Made by a program: the position numbers and the translations under genes. 64,000 bases of DNA from Chlorella sorokiniana (lineage: Eukaryota; Chlorophyta; Trebouxiophyceae; Chlorellales; Chlorellaceae), in assembly GCA_025917655.1 (NCBI GenBank), contig CP084616.1, forward strand, positions 992,001-1,056,000, read 5' to 3'. Shown piece by piece: positions 45,001 to 55,547 of this stretch. How positions within the stretch are numbered: position 1 is the stretch's first letter; the number at the start of each line of letters is the position of its first letter. Under the pieces are notes generated by a model. It was given only the letters and a program-made list of their open reading frames with translations, made no database searches and was not told the DNA's origin.

Positions 45001-47316
45001 GAAGGGCGGTGCATGCAACCGTGGGATCATTAAGGACAGCTTCCACCCCCAGCCAGCACCCCTGCGCCCACCTGGGGTGCAGAAGAGAAGCGGCCGCCGC
45101 CCGGGCCCGGGCGCTGGCCGCCGGCGCGGGGGGCGGCGGCCGGGGGCGGGCCGCGATAGCCGCCAGCGGGGCCGCCGCCGTCGACGGGGGGCCAAAGCGG
45201 CTGGGCCGGCCGGCGCCCTGCCCGGGCCACCGCCGGCGTAGCCGGCCCCTGCAGCGGCGGCGGGGCCGCCGCCGCCCGAACCGCGGCCTCTGCCCGCCTG
45301 GCCGGCGGCGCGCGCCGGCGCCAGCGTAGCCACCGCCGTACCCGGGACTCGGCGCGGCAGCTGCCGCAGGCTCTGCTGCCTGCCCATAGGCTGGTCGCTG
45401 CTGTGCGTAGCCGCCAGGCGCAGCAGGCTGAGGCTGCGCAGCGCCAGCGGTGTACCCGCCGCCGCCCTGCGCCACGGCAGGGGGCGTACCCGCCCGCCTG
45501 CTGCCCGTAGGCGGCGCCCTGCTGCTGGGCGCCTCCGTAGCCCGCCGCGCCCACGCTTGTCGGCTGCAGGCCGGGGATGCCGGAGCCGCCGTACCCGCCG
45601 GGAGCGGCGGCAGCCGCCTGCTGCGTGTACCCTCCAGCCGCGGCGGGCTGCGAGGCTGCGGCGACCGAGCTGTACCCGCCAGCCTGCTGCGCAGGAGCGG
45701 CATAGGCGCTCTGCTGTGAGCCCTGGCTGGCATAGGTGCCGCCGCCTGCCTGTGCACCGTACGCTGAACCACCCGCCTGGCCTTGGCCGCCATAGGCGGC
45801 AGCGGGCTGGCCCTGGCTGCCGTACCCACCGCCCCCTGCCTGGCTCTGGCCGCCGTACCCGGAAGTGGCCGCCTGGCTGCCATACCCGCTGGCACCCGCC
45901 TGGCCCTGGCCGCCGTACCCGCTGCCGCCCGTGCCGGCCTGCGCTGGGGTGGCATAGGCGCCAGCATTGCCCGACTGCTGGCCATAGCCAGTGCCCGCGG
46001 CAGTGCCTGCGGCCCCGCCTGTGGTGGGCTGCTGAGCGGAATAGGCGCCGCCGTAGGACGCACCGCCGTACTGCTGGGGCTGGGGCTGGGAGGGGGCGGG
46101 ACCAGCACGGCGGGGTCAGACGGCGGCGTGTAGCTGCTGCCAGCCTGCGCTGCTGCCTGCGGAGCATGGCAAGCGAGGGGAGGGTTACTGCTTGTGTGCA
46201 AGCGCTGCTGCCAGCCAGAAGCCACGCGCCTGCCGCAATTAAGGCTTCAGGGCAACAGCACAGCCCACCGCTGGGCCGCACAGCCAGGAAGGCGACGAAC
46301 CCCCTGTTTCAACGCCGCACCTGCGCCCCATAGGGCCCCTGCGCTGCGCCTCCATAGGCCCCAGCGCTTCCCGGGCGGAGGAGCCGTAGCCGGTGGACGG
46401 CCCCGTGCCGCCGCACGCGGGTGCGGCAGTTGCGGGCGCGCTGCCGTAGCCAGCCCCGCCCTGCGCCTGCCCGGCAGCAGCGCTGCTGTAGGTGCCCGCT
46501 GCCTGGCCGCCCGCCTGGTAGGCGCCGCCCTGGCAAGGGCAACAGCGGCGTGGAGACGAGCGCTCAGCCTCTGCCCGGGCTCGTGCTGCGGAGGAGCGTC
46601 GGCCAGCAGTACAAGGGACGACACCAACAGCAACCCGCTGCTGGCTGAGCAGGGGGGCACAAGAAACAGGCCCGCATCGCAGGACTTTCAGCTACCTGGG
46701 CTTGAGCGGGTGCATACGATGAGTACCCAGACTGCTGTTCAGGGTAGCCGCCAGCGCCGCCGGCGCTCGTGCCCTGCGCGCCGTAGCCGCCGCCCTGCCC
46801 CGGATACCCGCTCGTGCCGGTCTGTGGGGCCCAGGTGTGTGGATATGTCTTCTTTGGTATGTGCCTTCGATACTCTTCAAGGCAGCCATCGATACTCTTC
46901 AGAAACTCTAAAAAGCGCTGTCGCAATGCCCTGCGGCTCCAGTCAACTCCCTGACCCGCGAGTCTGTGGTCCCCCAGCGGCCCCCTTGCAGGTTCCCTTC
47001 ATTCTCACCTGCGCCTCTGATCCCTGGTAACCGTACTGGCCCTGCCAATAAGCAACAGTAGAGAATTAGCAAGCAGGCAGGGGGTGATGATCAGGGCCTT
47101 GCAAGCTCGTGGTGCGCAGGCCTCATCGCCGGTGCAGTTGGCATGATACGCATCTCTTAAGGAAGGCTGAAGGGCAGCAGCCTCCGGAGGCCTCAATGAA
47201 CCGACACAACCCCCAACCCCCGCCTTCAGCGTTGGCAGCCAAACAACCTGCTGCGAACCGCCATACTGGGCCTGCTGCTGGCCTCCTTGTCCATAGCCTC
47301 GGCCGTAAGAGCTCAT
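39053..47316 (-). CDS. CCAR1/DBC1-like protein with C-terminal SAP domain
   Basis: Start MSSYGRGYGQGGQQQAQYGG at 47316. The first 2.5 kb encodes Tyr/Gly/Gln/Ala-rich repeats (SAYAAPAQQAGGYSS type), then Gly/Arg-rich sequence and RRRSPSPPPRRRSPSPP. Next, AVAYGVKLPAHSLAVESAEY and LYMAHDFTKLVNRWAKEPAS match the start of the CCAR1/DBC1 conserved part (KLP..SL..E..+Y..+.RRY..LY+..DF.KL...W). Later exons give YDLDRSNVAPSGATVYNAKV, DRNGDKSGIFCLGGRCDP, RFIDVHYT followed by RLDRHDVEHHREVTALFLVD, a Lys/Glu-rich helix, LVGLHTDKLRLKTAAISLDG, FELSLFAESFHEALLRDAGA, and an EF-hand-like ALAFRLLDRTGAGYIK. The end is a SAP domain, LASLTVAQLTKYLQLHQLPT plus GKKADIVERIAEHV, stop at 39053. Animal CCAR proteins are nuclear coactivators acting with Mediator and in splicing. 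In those the SAP lies in the middle; here it is last. Frame changes at C/G runs occur in the repeat part (near 45490). Confidence 0.8.
40235..40560. repeat. palindromic intron minisatellite
   Basis: Within an intron of the CCAR1-like gene, a block of about 50-75 bp is repeated some four to five times. Its parts are CTCTCCCCTATA, GCCTATAGGGGTGAGATC and TCACCCTATAG. Two perfect palindromes recur: GGTGAGATCTCACC (14 bp), and CCCCTATA-GCC-TATAGGGG, an 8-bp stem with a 3-base loop. Base content is far less GC-rich than its surroundings. It would fold into short hairpins in RNA or single-stranded DNA. Confidence 0.85.
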
Positions 47317-47907
47317 CGTCGGAGTGGAGAAGCGCACGGAGTGATGAGATAGCTTTAGCACTTCAGAGCTGGGTGAACGCGTCCTGTGAAGGGTGATCGT
47401 GTGGCGCACAAAGGCTAGGGTGGCTTACGGCCACGGTGATGCCCAAGCGACACTGCTGCCCCACCTCAACGGCTGCGGAAGCTGTATCAGCGATCTAACT
47501 TGCAGGATTGTTGATCCTTGCTAGGGTGAGGGAAGATGCCACTCAAGCGCACAGTAGAAGATGAAGCAAGGCTGTAGTGCCTGCCGCCCGGCGAGACGGG
47601 TGAGGGTTGGCATACGCGATTGTTTCAAGGCGCGTTCATCAGCGAGCGACTTGTTCCGTCCTTCCCAGCGCTTGAGATGGAACCAAGTCATCCATTGAAT
47701 GCATCTCGATGTCGAATAGCCAAGCTGGTATGGTAAATCCGGCCGCCCGGCACGGTGGGCGGGCTGGAGATGGCTGGCAGCGCATCGCCAGACTGAGTCT
47801 GCGAGTGGGCAGCTTTCAAATCCTGCTGCAACTTTTTCTTCTAGCTTTCAGCGACCAATTGCCTTCTATAAGCCGGTTCTGCGACACTGCCCCTACTTCC
47901 TAGCAGT
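47317..47907. promoter_or_regulatory. divergent upstream region of CCAR1-like and ABHD10-like genes
   Basis: Nearly 600 bp between start codons on opposite strands, with lower GC than the genes. Likely holds both promoters and 5' UTRs. No known element was recognised. Confidence 0.4.
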
Positions 47908-49793
47908 ATGCCCCAGTTTTTGAGCCGCAACGGCTGTAGCATCGCGTACGCAAAGACTGCGGCACGATGGGGAATGCATGGGGACGTCGTTTACCTCCCA
48001 GGCGAGCCCGGTCGCTGGCAAAGTGATCGCCGCGCCGCTGTCCTCTGACACAAGCCCCTGTCCTCAATTTTGCAGGGCTTGCAAGCACAATGCACGGGTG
48101 AGCACAACAGTCCCTGCAGCCGATTCGGCCAGGCTTCATCCCCTGCCTCCCTGCCGTCCTCGGCCGCTGCCGCCATGCCAACCCGACGCGCGACCCACGC
48201 CCTGCGCTGCAGCGAAAAGGCGCGGGAGCTTGAGGTGTTTGTCACGCGGCAGCTAGGCTGCTCCTACTGGGCGTTAGAGTACCAGGGCCACGGCGCCTCC
48301 TCCCCAAACTTCCTCGAATGCACGCTTTCCACTTGGTGCGGCCGCAGGGCGGGGCTGGGCGGGACAGGGCGGGGCTTGCACTGGGGGTCGGCAGGAAGGT
48401 CAGCCATGGAGGCGCAGCGGTGGTCCAAGCCGGGGCGCTGCTGCGCGACAGCGGAGCGTTGCCCGGGAGCGTTCCCTCCGCGTTGGCACCAGTGCGCTGC
48501 CGCTCCGCTGCCTGGCCGCACGGCTGCCCAGGCCGGCCAACCACGCCTGCCACCGCCGTGCTACGGCCGGCCTCCCTGTGTCCCCCCAACTTCCCAGGCT
48601 GGATGATGTGCTGCAGCTCCTGGATGCAGTCGGCGGCGAGCGGCAGGTGCTGGTGGGCTCTTCGCTGGGAGCATGGCTGGCGCTGCACGCCGCCCTGCGC
48701 CGCCCCACCTCGTCAAGGTGGGTGAGCGGCTGGGCTGGGCCGCTGGCCAAGTTGCGCTGCAGCTGCAAGCTGCTGCTGCGCTGGCGCCGGCATGTGACCT
48801 GGCGCTCCGGCCGGACCCCTGTCGGTGACCCATGCGCGGCGGTTACAGTTGCAGTGGCGCCCTGCCGCCCGCCCCCTGCAGGGCCTGCTGCTGCTGGCTC
48901 CCGCGGTGGACATCAGCCTGCATTGGCAGCAGGTGGCGCAGCCGGCGGGGGCGGACGCAGTGGGCTATGAGCTGGTGAAGCTGCCCTCAGATTACGTGGA
49001 GGTGGGGCGGCGGTCGGGCCTGATCCACACAGCCGCCGGGGCAGCAGCGCAGGCTCCTTCCAGGGCTGCAGCCCTTACCTGCCAATGGCACTGTTACTGA
49101 TGCCGCATGGTTGGGCCGCCCTGCGGCCGCCGGCTAGCCCATCGCACTGCGAAAACTGGCTCCTGGGTGTTGTTCTCCCCCTGGCCGCGCAGGAGGGCGG
49201 CATCTTTGTGCGGCGGCAGCTGCTGGAGGAGGCCAGCCAGCTCCACCTCCTGCTGCGCACGGGGCGGCTGGAGGCGATCACCTGCCCCGCCACCATCATG
49301 CACAGGTAGGTGGCCGCGGGCGGCTGGAGTCCGCAGCAGGGCTTGCTGTCGGCAAGCCTCGTGTCCACATGCCCGCTGTAGACCCCCTCCCCCTGCCCCC
49401 CCTTACGTTACTCACCTGCCACCCTGACCGTGCCAACCATCGTGCGCTTTGCAGCCTGCGGGATGATGTGGTGCCGCTGGAGGCGGTGCAGCGGCTGGCG
49501 GATGAGCTGCAGCGGAGCAGCCGCGCTTTCCACCTGGAGCTGTTGCCGGTCGGTGGGGCAGGGTGGCGGCGAGCGGGAGGGGGTGCGGGATGGGCGGTTA
49601 GAGAGGGGGAACGTGAGCGGGGCGTGGGTTTGTGGGAGCAGTCTTCAGTCTTCATGTGTATGCCACCTCTGAGTGCTCACCAAATTGTTCATCCGTGTTG
49701 CAGGATGGCAACCACCGACTGAGCAGGGAGCAGGATGTGCAGCTGCTGACCCGCTTGCTGAGCCAACTAGTGCGGAAAGCCTTGCAGTTATGA
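47908..49793 (+). CDS. alpha/beta hydrolase, ABHD10-like
   Basis: Start MPQFLSRNGCSIAYAKTAAR at 47908 leads into HGDVVYLPG, the strand and oxyanion-hole loop. Next exons give LRCSEKARELEVFVTRQLGC, YWALEYQGHGASSPNFLECT (the YxGHG..S turn), LQLLDAVGGERQVLVGSSLG with AWLALHAALRRP (nucleophile Ser in GSSLG), GLLLLAPAVDISLHWQQVAQ, FVRRQLLEEASQLHLLLRTG, HSLRDDVVPLEAVQRLADEL (acid Asp) and DGNHRLSREQDVQLLTRLLS (catalytic His). The triad is therefore complete. ABHD10 in animals is a mitochondrial depalmitoylase and acyl-glucuronide esterase; bacterial relatives are general esterases. The start has no clear presequence, so its compartment is open. Stop TGA at 49791-49793. A plain hydrolase of another substrate is possible. 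Confidence 0.82.
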
Positions 49794-49853
49794 TATGTAC
49801 CCTTGCAATTAAGATATGTGCAGACTTTCAAATGTCATGATGATTGCACTTGT

Positions 49854-49925
49854 TTGTTACACAGCATGCAGCAGGAGCGGGCACACTTGATTGTTACACA
49901 GCGTGCAGCAGGAGCGGGCACACTT
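49854..49925. repeat. 35-bp direct repeat, two copies
   Basis: Two copies (49854-49888 and 49891-49925) differ by one base and begin TTGTTACACAGC. They lie downstream of the ABHD10-like gene in its 3' region and look like a recent local duplication. Confidence 0.85.
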
Positions 49926-50059
49926 CAAAACTTGTACTAGAAAAAAATGCACTGGGAACAAGGCAGTATCAAGAAGCAGCTTGCTTTCTTCTCTGAGGGA
50001 GCATGTGCTCGGCCTTGATGTTGTTTATTTTGAATGCTTTGCTTTGAATGCAACAGTGC

Positions 50060-51663
50060 TTAGAATGCAGCCTCGTCGCTGGTGTCGCCAATGGCGGTGA
50101 ACACACCCAGCCCACTGGCGAAGAGAGTGCCTGCGGCGAGGATCAGCCACCTGCAGGGGAAGGGACATGGACCAACTTAGATTGAGTAACAAACACAGGC
50201 ATAGCGGCCTTTCGTGCTGGCGTCATGTAAGAGCCAGCATGCTAGCGGGACACGACGTGGTGCAGCACCTCACCAGGGTGCCCCTCCGCCAGGCTGGATG
50301 AGGCCCAGGTGCGCCAGCGGCGCCTGGCCCCTCCAAATGTACTCCAGCACAACTGCACCCGCAAAGCCTGCGGCGTGTACAGGAAGCACGGAACAGATCA
50401 AAGAGAGAATTGGATGATACAGCACACACTCGCAGCAGGAGTGGCTGGTCGCAGGTAGGTGCGCAGCGCTGACGGAACAAGCCACACGGCCCACTCACCC
50501 AGCATGCCCACGCGGCCGAACAGGATCTCGCTCTGTGCGATGAACTTGCCAGGCTGCAGGGCAAGGAGTTGTGCAGCAAATGGCTCGTTGGGAATGTGCA
50601 AGCAATGGGCTGGGCAGCGCTCTGCAGCACTGTCTCAAGGCACAGCTGCTGGCGGCAGCTGCCCACTCACCTCATCCGCTGGGTTGGCATCCACGCGCTT
50701 GCGGGCATCCCGCTGGTTGGCTGGGTCGAAGGTGGGCGACACTGCAGGAGGGCGCAGAGCAATGCGGTCAGGTGCACGCAGTCGAATGGTCAGGCAGCAG
50801 GCAGCACATGCCAGCGGAGCCCAACAGGGGGACACCCACTCCCACCAGAGGAGGTGCCGCCAAAAAGGGAGATGCCGACGAGGATGGCCAGAGCAAAGTA
50901 GAGCCACTTCTCGCTGCAGCAGCGCAAGGGGCGGCAAGGGGCAGCCAGAGAGGGTCAGGGGCCAGAGAGCGGCATTGCGGGCGTGACAAGACGATGACAA
51001 GTGTAGGCGCAGGGCTGGCCCATCGTCTGTTGCACGACCTTCCAAACCGCTGCAGAGCTTGGAAACTGCTGGCGGCTGCAGCAGGCCTCACCTGAGGCCC
51101 GTCTCCAGGTGCAGCTGGCCGATCGGTCCCAGGCCGGTCAGCACCTCACCCACCAGGCCAGAGGCGAGGCCAAAGGCAGCCAGCCGCCCCACAAAGTGCT
51201 CCCTGCAGACAATGTATCACAGAGCACATGAACCGGGCCAGGCACACCAAAGCCGGGTGCGGTCAGACAGACGGGCGGGCAAGACGGCGACATATCGAGC
51301 GGCAGAAGCAGGGCAGGCGGCCATTAAAGCCCACCTGCGGCGCGTGAAGGCGGGCAGCACTGGGCTGGTCTGGTAGGCCTCGCGGCCCTTGTCATCGCTC
51401 TGCTCGGCGGGGGAAGGAAGCAGGGCCCGGTGTGCTGCGTGCTCCCAGGCTGGGCATGAAAGGCCGAGTGCAGGGGCTGCGTGCCTCAGAGGGTGCAGCA
51501 AGACAAGACCAGAGCATACCGCGGCACGTGTGAGGTGAGAGCTGCGGCGCGGCGAGGCCACAAGCCGAGCGGGCGCCCGCAGGGCCGCTGCCTGGCGGGC
51601 GGGGCCGGCCAGGCGTGAGGAGGCGAGGCAGGGGGTGAACGGGGCAGCGAGGGCGAGCACCAT
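50060..51663 (-). CDS. PSBS: PsbS-like four-helix chloroplast protein, copy 1
   Basis: Start at 51663 gives a transit peptide rich in Ala/Arg/Ser (MVLALAAPFTPCLASSRLAG). The mature part begins SDDKGREAYQTSPVLPAFTR. Helix 1 and loop read EHFVGRLAAFGLASGLVGEV and LTGLGPIGQLHLETGL, matching PsbS (ELFVGR.A..GFA.SL.GE..TGKG...QL.LETG). Helix 2 is WLYFALAILVGISLFGG. After a linker (SPTFDPANQRDARKRVDANP) comes SEILFGRVGMLGFAGAVVLE with YIWRGQAPLAHLGLIQPGG, then a fourth helix, WLILAAGTLFASGLGVF, and the end TAIGDTSDEAAF. PsbS senses low lumen pH and triggers energy-dependent quenching in photosystem II antenna. The first lumen glutamate (in LETG) is kept; at the second site the sequence reads GLIQPG, with no glutamate. 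All exons are in frame. A tandem paralog lies 3' of the shared intergenic region on its 5' side. Confidence 0.75.
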
Positions 51664-52176
51664 GGCGACAGACGTGTATGGCGACCGAGAGACAGCAGAG
51701 GGGAATGCTAGCGGAAGCGCGGGCTCGCACATTATCAACGGGTGGTGTGCTGAGTTGGCACAGCGCGACGAGAAGTCAGCAGGGAAGCCACTGATGTCAG
51801 CCACCTTCACCCCACATTCTCCCTGCAATTGACCTGGATCGTCTTAGGCACAGCGTGCACAGACACTGGGGGCGCCCATTGCCAGCATGGGAGGGGTTGA
51901 GGGATGTGTTGCATGCCAGCAGAGCCGCCTTCCCGCCAACCGCCCCAGCGCCAGCTGTCACTAGCTCCCCTGCAGGTTTCAAGAAGCCTGCCCAAATTGC
52001 ACATGTTGACTGGACATTTCACTTCTGCTTCACGTGGCTGCTAGTCAATGCATGTGGATCACTGCAATGCATGTGAATCACTGCACACAACAGCAGCTTG
52101 GCCAGGAACCACACCCGCGCACACGGGCGCTCTGCTTGTCGCCATCCGTTCCTCTGCCTGGCAGCTCCGCTGCTCA
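51664..52176. other. gap between the two PsbS-like genes
   Basis: Promoter and 5' UTR of copy 1 and 3' UTR of copy 2, both on the minus strand. GC is lower at 51960-52090. No conserved element could be called by eye. Confidence 0.4.
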
Positions 52177-53951
52177 TCAGTAGACGTCGTTGTCGTTCCT
52201 GTCGCCCAGAGCCGAGAACAGGCCCAGGCCGTTGGCCATGAAGAGGCCCACCAAGCCGATGGCCCACCTGCATGACGGGAGGCTTGGGGGAGCTGAGCGG
52301 GCACACGGCGCCAGCGCCGCCGCGCGAGCCTGCCCTTCCTGCTCCCGCCCGCGCAACCAGGCAGGCAATGCGAAGCGCTTGCGAATGGTGCAACAATGCG
52401 TAGCAGATTGCGGTGGCGGAGGCTCACCAGGGCCCTTGGAACAGCTGCGTGCCGGGCTGGATGAGGCCCAGGTGCGCCAGCGGCGCCTCGCCCCCACAAA
52501 TACTCCAGCACGCAGGCGCCTGCAAAGCCTGCGGCGGCACCAGCCGGGAGGGGCGCATGGTGGCAGCGGGGCGAGATCTCCCCTTTGCCTTGCTCACACG
52601 CAAGAAGCAAAGCAGCAGCGGCAGGAACTCGGACGCAAACAGCAGGGGCGGCCACAGCTGAGCCCAGGTAGAGATCTCGGAGGGGCGCTTGAAGAGCAGG
52701 CCGCAGCAGAGCGCTTTCGGTGCGCCCATGGAAGGGCCTAGAAAGCCGGGGTGGCCGCCCCAGGCTCACCCGCCATGGCCAGGCGGCCCACGAGCACCTC
52801 GTTCTGCACCAGGAACTTGCGGGGCTGCAGGCAGGGCGGGGCAAGGATCCAGCAGGGCAGGATCCGTCGGCGAAGGGTTAGCGAGGCGCTTGTGCAGGCG
52901 CAGCAACCACCTATTATCTATCCTGTTCACGACTGGTTTGCAACCCCGTCCTCACGTTCTTCAGGGGTTGACCTTCTGGCGCTTCTGGACATCCCGCAAG
53001 TTGCTGGGGTCAAAGGTGGGCGACACTGCAGGAGGGGGGATGGGGCCACACGCTGTGGCCAAGAGGCGGGGTGTGCAGGCAGGGCATGCCTCGTTCAAGG
53101 GCAGCGTGCATGGCATGGCAGGCATGGCAGCAGGGTTTGCAGGTGCCGCGGCGCGGGGCCTCCCACCTGGCAGGGCAGCTCCCAGCAGGCCCCAGCCTGC
53201 CAGAGCCAGAAGCGCGACGTAGAGAACCTTGTAGCTGCAGGCGCAGAGGGGGGCGGGGTGGGGGTAACCAACAGCATGAAAGCACGACCCTGGAAGCTGC
53301 GGCAGGCTGGACCCCTCCCTTCACGGGCTGAGCCCACCTGAGCCCGGTCTCCAGATGCAGCTGCGACACAGGGCCGATGCCCGTGAGGAGCTCCCCGATC
53401 AGCGAGAAGGCGAAGCCCATGGCCGCCACCCGGCCGACGGTGTGCTCCCTGGAGAGCCGCCCGCAGAGGAGCACAACAAGGGTTAGAAGGGCACCGTTCC
53501 TGCAGCGCTGCACGAGAGCAGCCCGTACCGCCCCCTGCCTGCGACCAGAGCGCGGGCGGTGGCCCCACCTGCGGCGCGTGAAGGCGGGCAGGGTGGGGCT
53601 GGTCTTGAACGCGTCACGGCCCAGCAGGTCGCGCTTGTCCTCACGACCCACCCGGTCGCCTTTGTCCTCATCCTGCAGGGTCGGTGCGCCCAAGGAAGCG
53701 GGTGAGGGGCAGTAAATTCAGCCTCAGTGGGAGCACAAGGTAAGAGGAGGCCTGTTGAGCACCGCCGCACCACATGTAGCTGCTCAGCAGCCCTGCCAGG
53801 CACCTTGAGCTCGGCCTGCACCCGCAGCAGGGACCCGCGGCGCCCTCCCAGCAGCCAGGCCACAGGCCGGCTGGCTGCTGCCTGCCGCGCCGGCCTGGCA
53901 GGGCGTCCAAGGGAGGTGCTGGGCACGAGGGAGGCAGAGAGCGAGCGCCAT
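52177..53951 (-). CDS. PSBS: PsbS-like four-helix chloroplast protein, copy 2, with frame breaks
   Basis: The exon order matches copy 1. An ATG at 53951 reads MALAL as in copy 1, but the transit-peptide text that matches (GRPARPARQAAASRP) lies in another frame. Then come GREDKRDLLGRDAFKTSPTL, EHTVGRVAAMGFAFSLIGEL with LTGIGPVSQLHLETGL, YKVLYVALLALAGWGLLGAA, SPTFDPSNLRDVQKRQKVNP, KFLVQNEVLVGRLAMAG, CVLEYLWG, APLAHLGLIQPGTQ, and WAIGLVGLFMANGLGLFSAL ending DRNDNDVY, stop at 52177. Three frame changes fall at short runs: near the start, at the C run in AACCCCTGAAG, and at the G run in TTGTGGGGGCGAGG. Copy 1 has none of these. Either this copy is decaying or the assembly has single-base errors here; the conserved protein text favours errors. 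The second-site glutamate is missing here too. Confidence 0.62.
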
Positions 53952-54289
53952 GTTGAAAAGCCTGGTGTTAAGGTTGAAAGATGCAGGGTTCTGTGGGATG
54001 CGTGCTTTCTCAGCAGCATGCCACACAGGCGGAGCGCCAGCAGGCACAGCACGGCAGCGGCATACCTTCCCATCTTGGTCTTGGGAGCTTCGATTCCTCT
54101 CTTCAACGATGCAGCAGGTATTGCTAGAGATATCCTTTGTTCATTTCTGATGACAAGCGATCATGGCGCTGCAACCATGTTCCCTCCCTATCCTTCTCGT
54201 CTCTGCCATGGATGTGATGACAAAGCGACAAGGTGCTCCATGACGCCTGGCGTCCCGCCGCTCCTTGCGTTAGCGGTGCTTTTGCATCC
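53952..54289. other. promoter region of PsbS-like copy 2
   Basis: Upstream of copy 2 and downstream of the next minus-strand gene. A minus-strand frame with ATG at 54073 (MGRYAAAVLCLLALRLCGML) runs on in the frame of the transit peptide and could be an alternative, longer start of copy 2. Base content falls at 54110-54240. Confidence 0.35.
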
Positions 54290-55547
54290 TCAGCAGCTGG
54301 GCCCAACCTCACCGGCGTCAGTGGTCGCCTTGGCGGCATCAATGGCAGCAGCCACCACGCTGCGCACAGCGGCGTAATCGGGACCGGCGGCGTCGCCAGG
54401 CACGCCCGCGCCGGTTGGCATGAGCAGCTGCAGGATGGTCTGGCCGTGCGCCCGGCGCTGGTCTGGGCCCAGCTTGTCCTGCACACAGGCCAGAGAGGCT
54501 CGATACTGGTGAGTTGGCAGTCGAGACGAGGGTCCAGGACAAAGCAGTGGGCTCCAAAGCAGCAGTCCCCATAGCAGCTGGCGGCAGCACGCCATCAGCC
54601 AGCAGGCACCTGGTACGCCGCAATGAAGTTGGCCAGCAGCCTCAGGTTCAGGCCGGCTGCCTGGGCGGCTGCCTGGCGCGCGTGGTAGCGCAGCTGCAGC
54701 AGCAGGCGCGCGTCGCCGACCGCCCCAGCCGGCATGCGTGGCGGCGGCGGCAGCGCAGCAGGCGCCTCCAGCAGCGCCTTCTGCGCTTCTGCTGCTGGCA
54801 TGGGTGCACGCTGCAGCTGCGCAGTGGGTGGCTGCTCTGCAGCGTCAGGCTGCTGCAGCGTCGGCTGCTGCTGCTGCTGCTGCAGCTCCTCGCCAGCGCT
54901 GGTCGCTCCCCGGCTGTCGCTGGCGCCAGGCCAGGCTGTTCTTGCCGATCGCTTCCCCCACCCCCTCGCTCTCGACCTCGCGCCCAGGGCTGCCCATCCG
55001 CCTGCGCTTGCTTGCTGACGGCCCGTCGCGCTCAGAGAGCGCTCTGCTGGGGGCGACAGCAGCCTGGCTGCTGCACGGGCGAGCATCGGCGCTGCCCGCC
55101 GGGAGTGCGGGCTCGCTGGCAGCCTCCAGAGGCAATCCTGCCGGTGTTTCTCCCTGTGAGTGCGTTGATGCCGCCTCGAGATGCATGCGCGCGTCTGCGG
55201 CATGCTCCCCCGGCTCGCTCCCGCCATCAGCTGGGCAATCCGCTCACGCAGGCTCTGCCGGGCCTGTGCTGGCGGTACCGCTGAGCCTCCTGCAGGGGAG
55301 CTTGGAGGCGCGGTCCCGGCAGAAGCGCTTGCAGCAGCAGCAACCTGGGGAGGTGCGGCTGCTGGGGCGTGTGCGCTGGCAGGGGCCGTGTCTGGGGTGA
55401 TGGGCGCGGCTGGAGGGCTGAGCACGGCTGCGGTGCCCGCGACGCCAGCACTCGAGGTCCGCCGCGGCTCAGGCGAGCGCTCCTCAGACGCTGCTCGATT
55501 GCCTTGCTGAATGTCCACCAGGCCTCGCTGTTGCCCTTCATCTTCAT
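54290..55547 (-). CDS. uncharacterised low-complexity protein
   Basis: Not recognised. The start MKMKGNSEAWWTFSKAIEQR at 55547 has strong third-position GC. The frame then changes; the next part is Ala/Pro/Ser-rich with SLRERIAQLMAG, then MHLEAASTHSQGETPAG and a basic patch ASKRRRMGSPG that could be a nuclear signal, then a Gln run and helical text (LLLQLRYHARQAAAQAAGLN, LRLLANFIAAYQ). The final exon reads DKLGPDQRRAHGQTILQLLM and ends GEVGPSC at 54290. Frame changes near G runs (about 55240 and 55480) have no intron. It could also be the 3' part of the next gene upstream, but the low-GC gap at 55640-55960 argues for a separate gene. Confidence 0.4.

Noticed and set aside
50060-53951. PsbS-like pair considered as ELIP or LHC proteins
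   Set aside because: No LHC chlorophyll-binding ExxNxR motif; the GR.A..GFA...GE..TG.G..QL.LETG text fits PsbS better.
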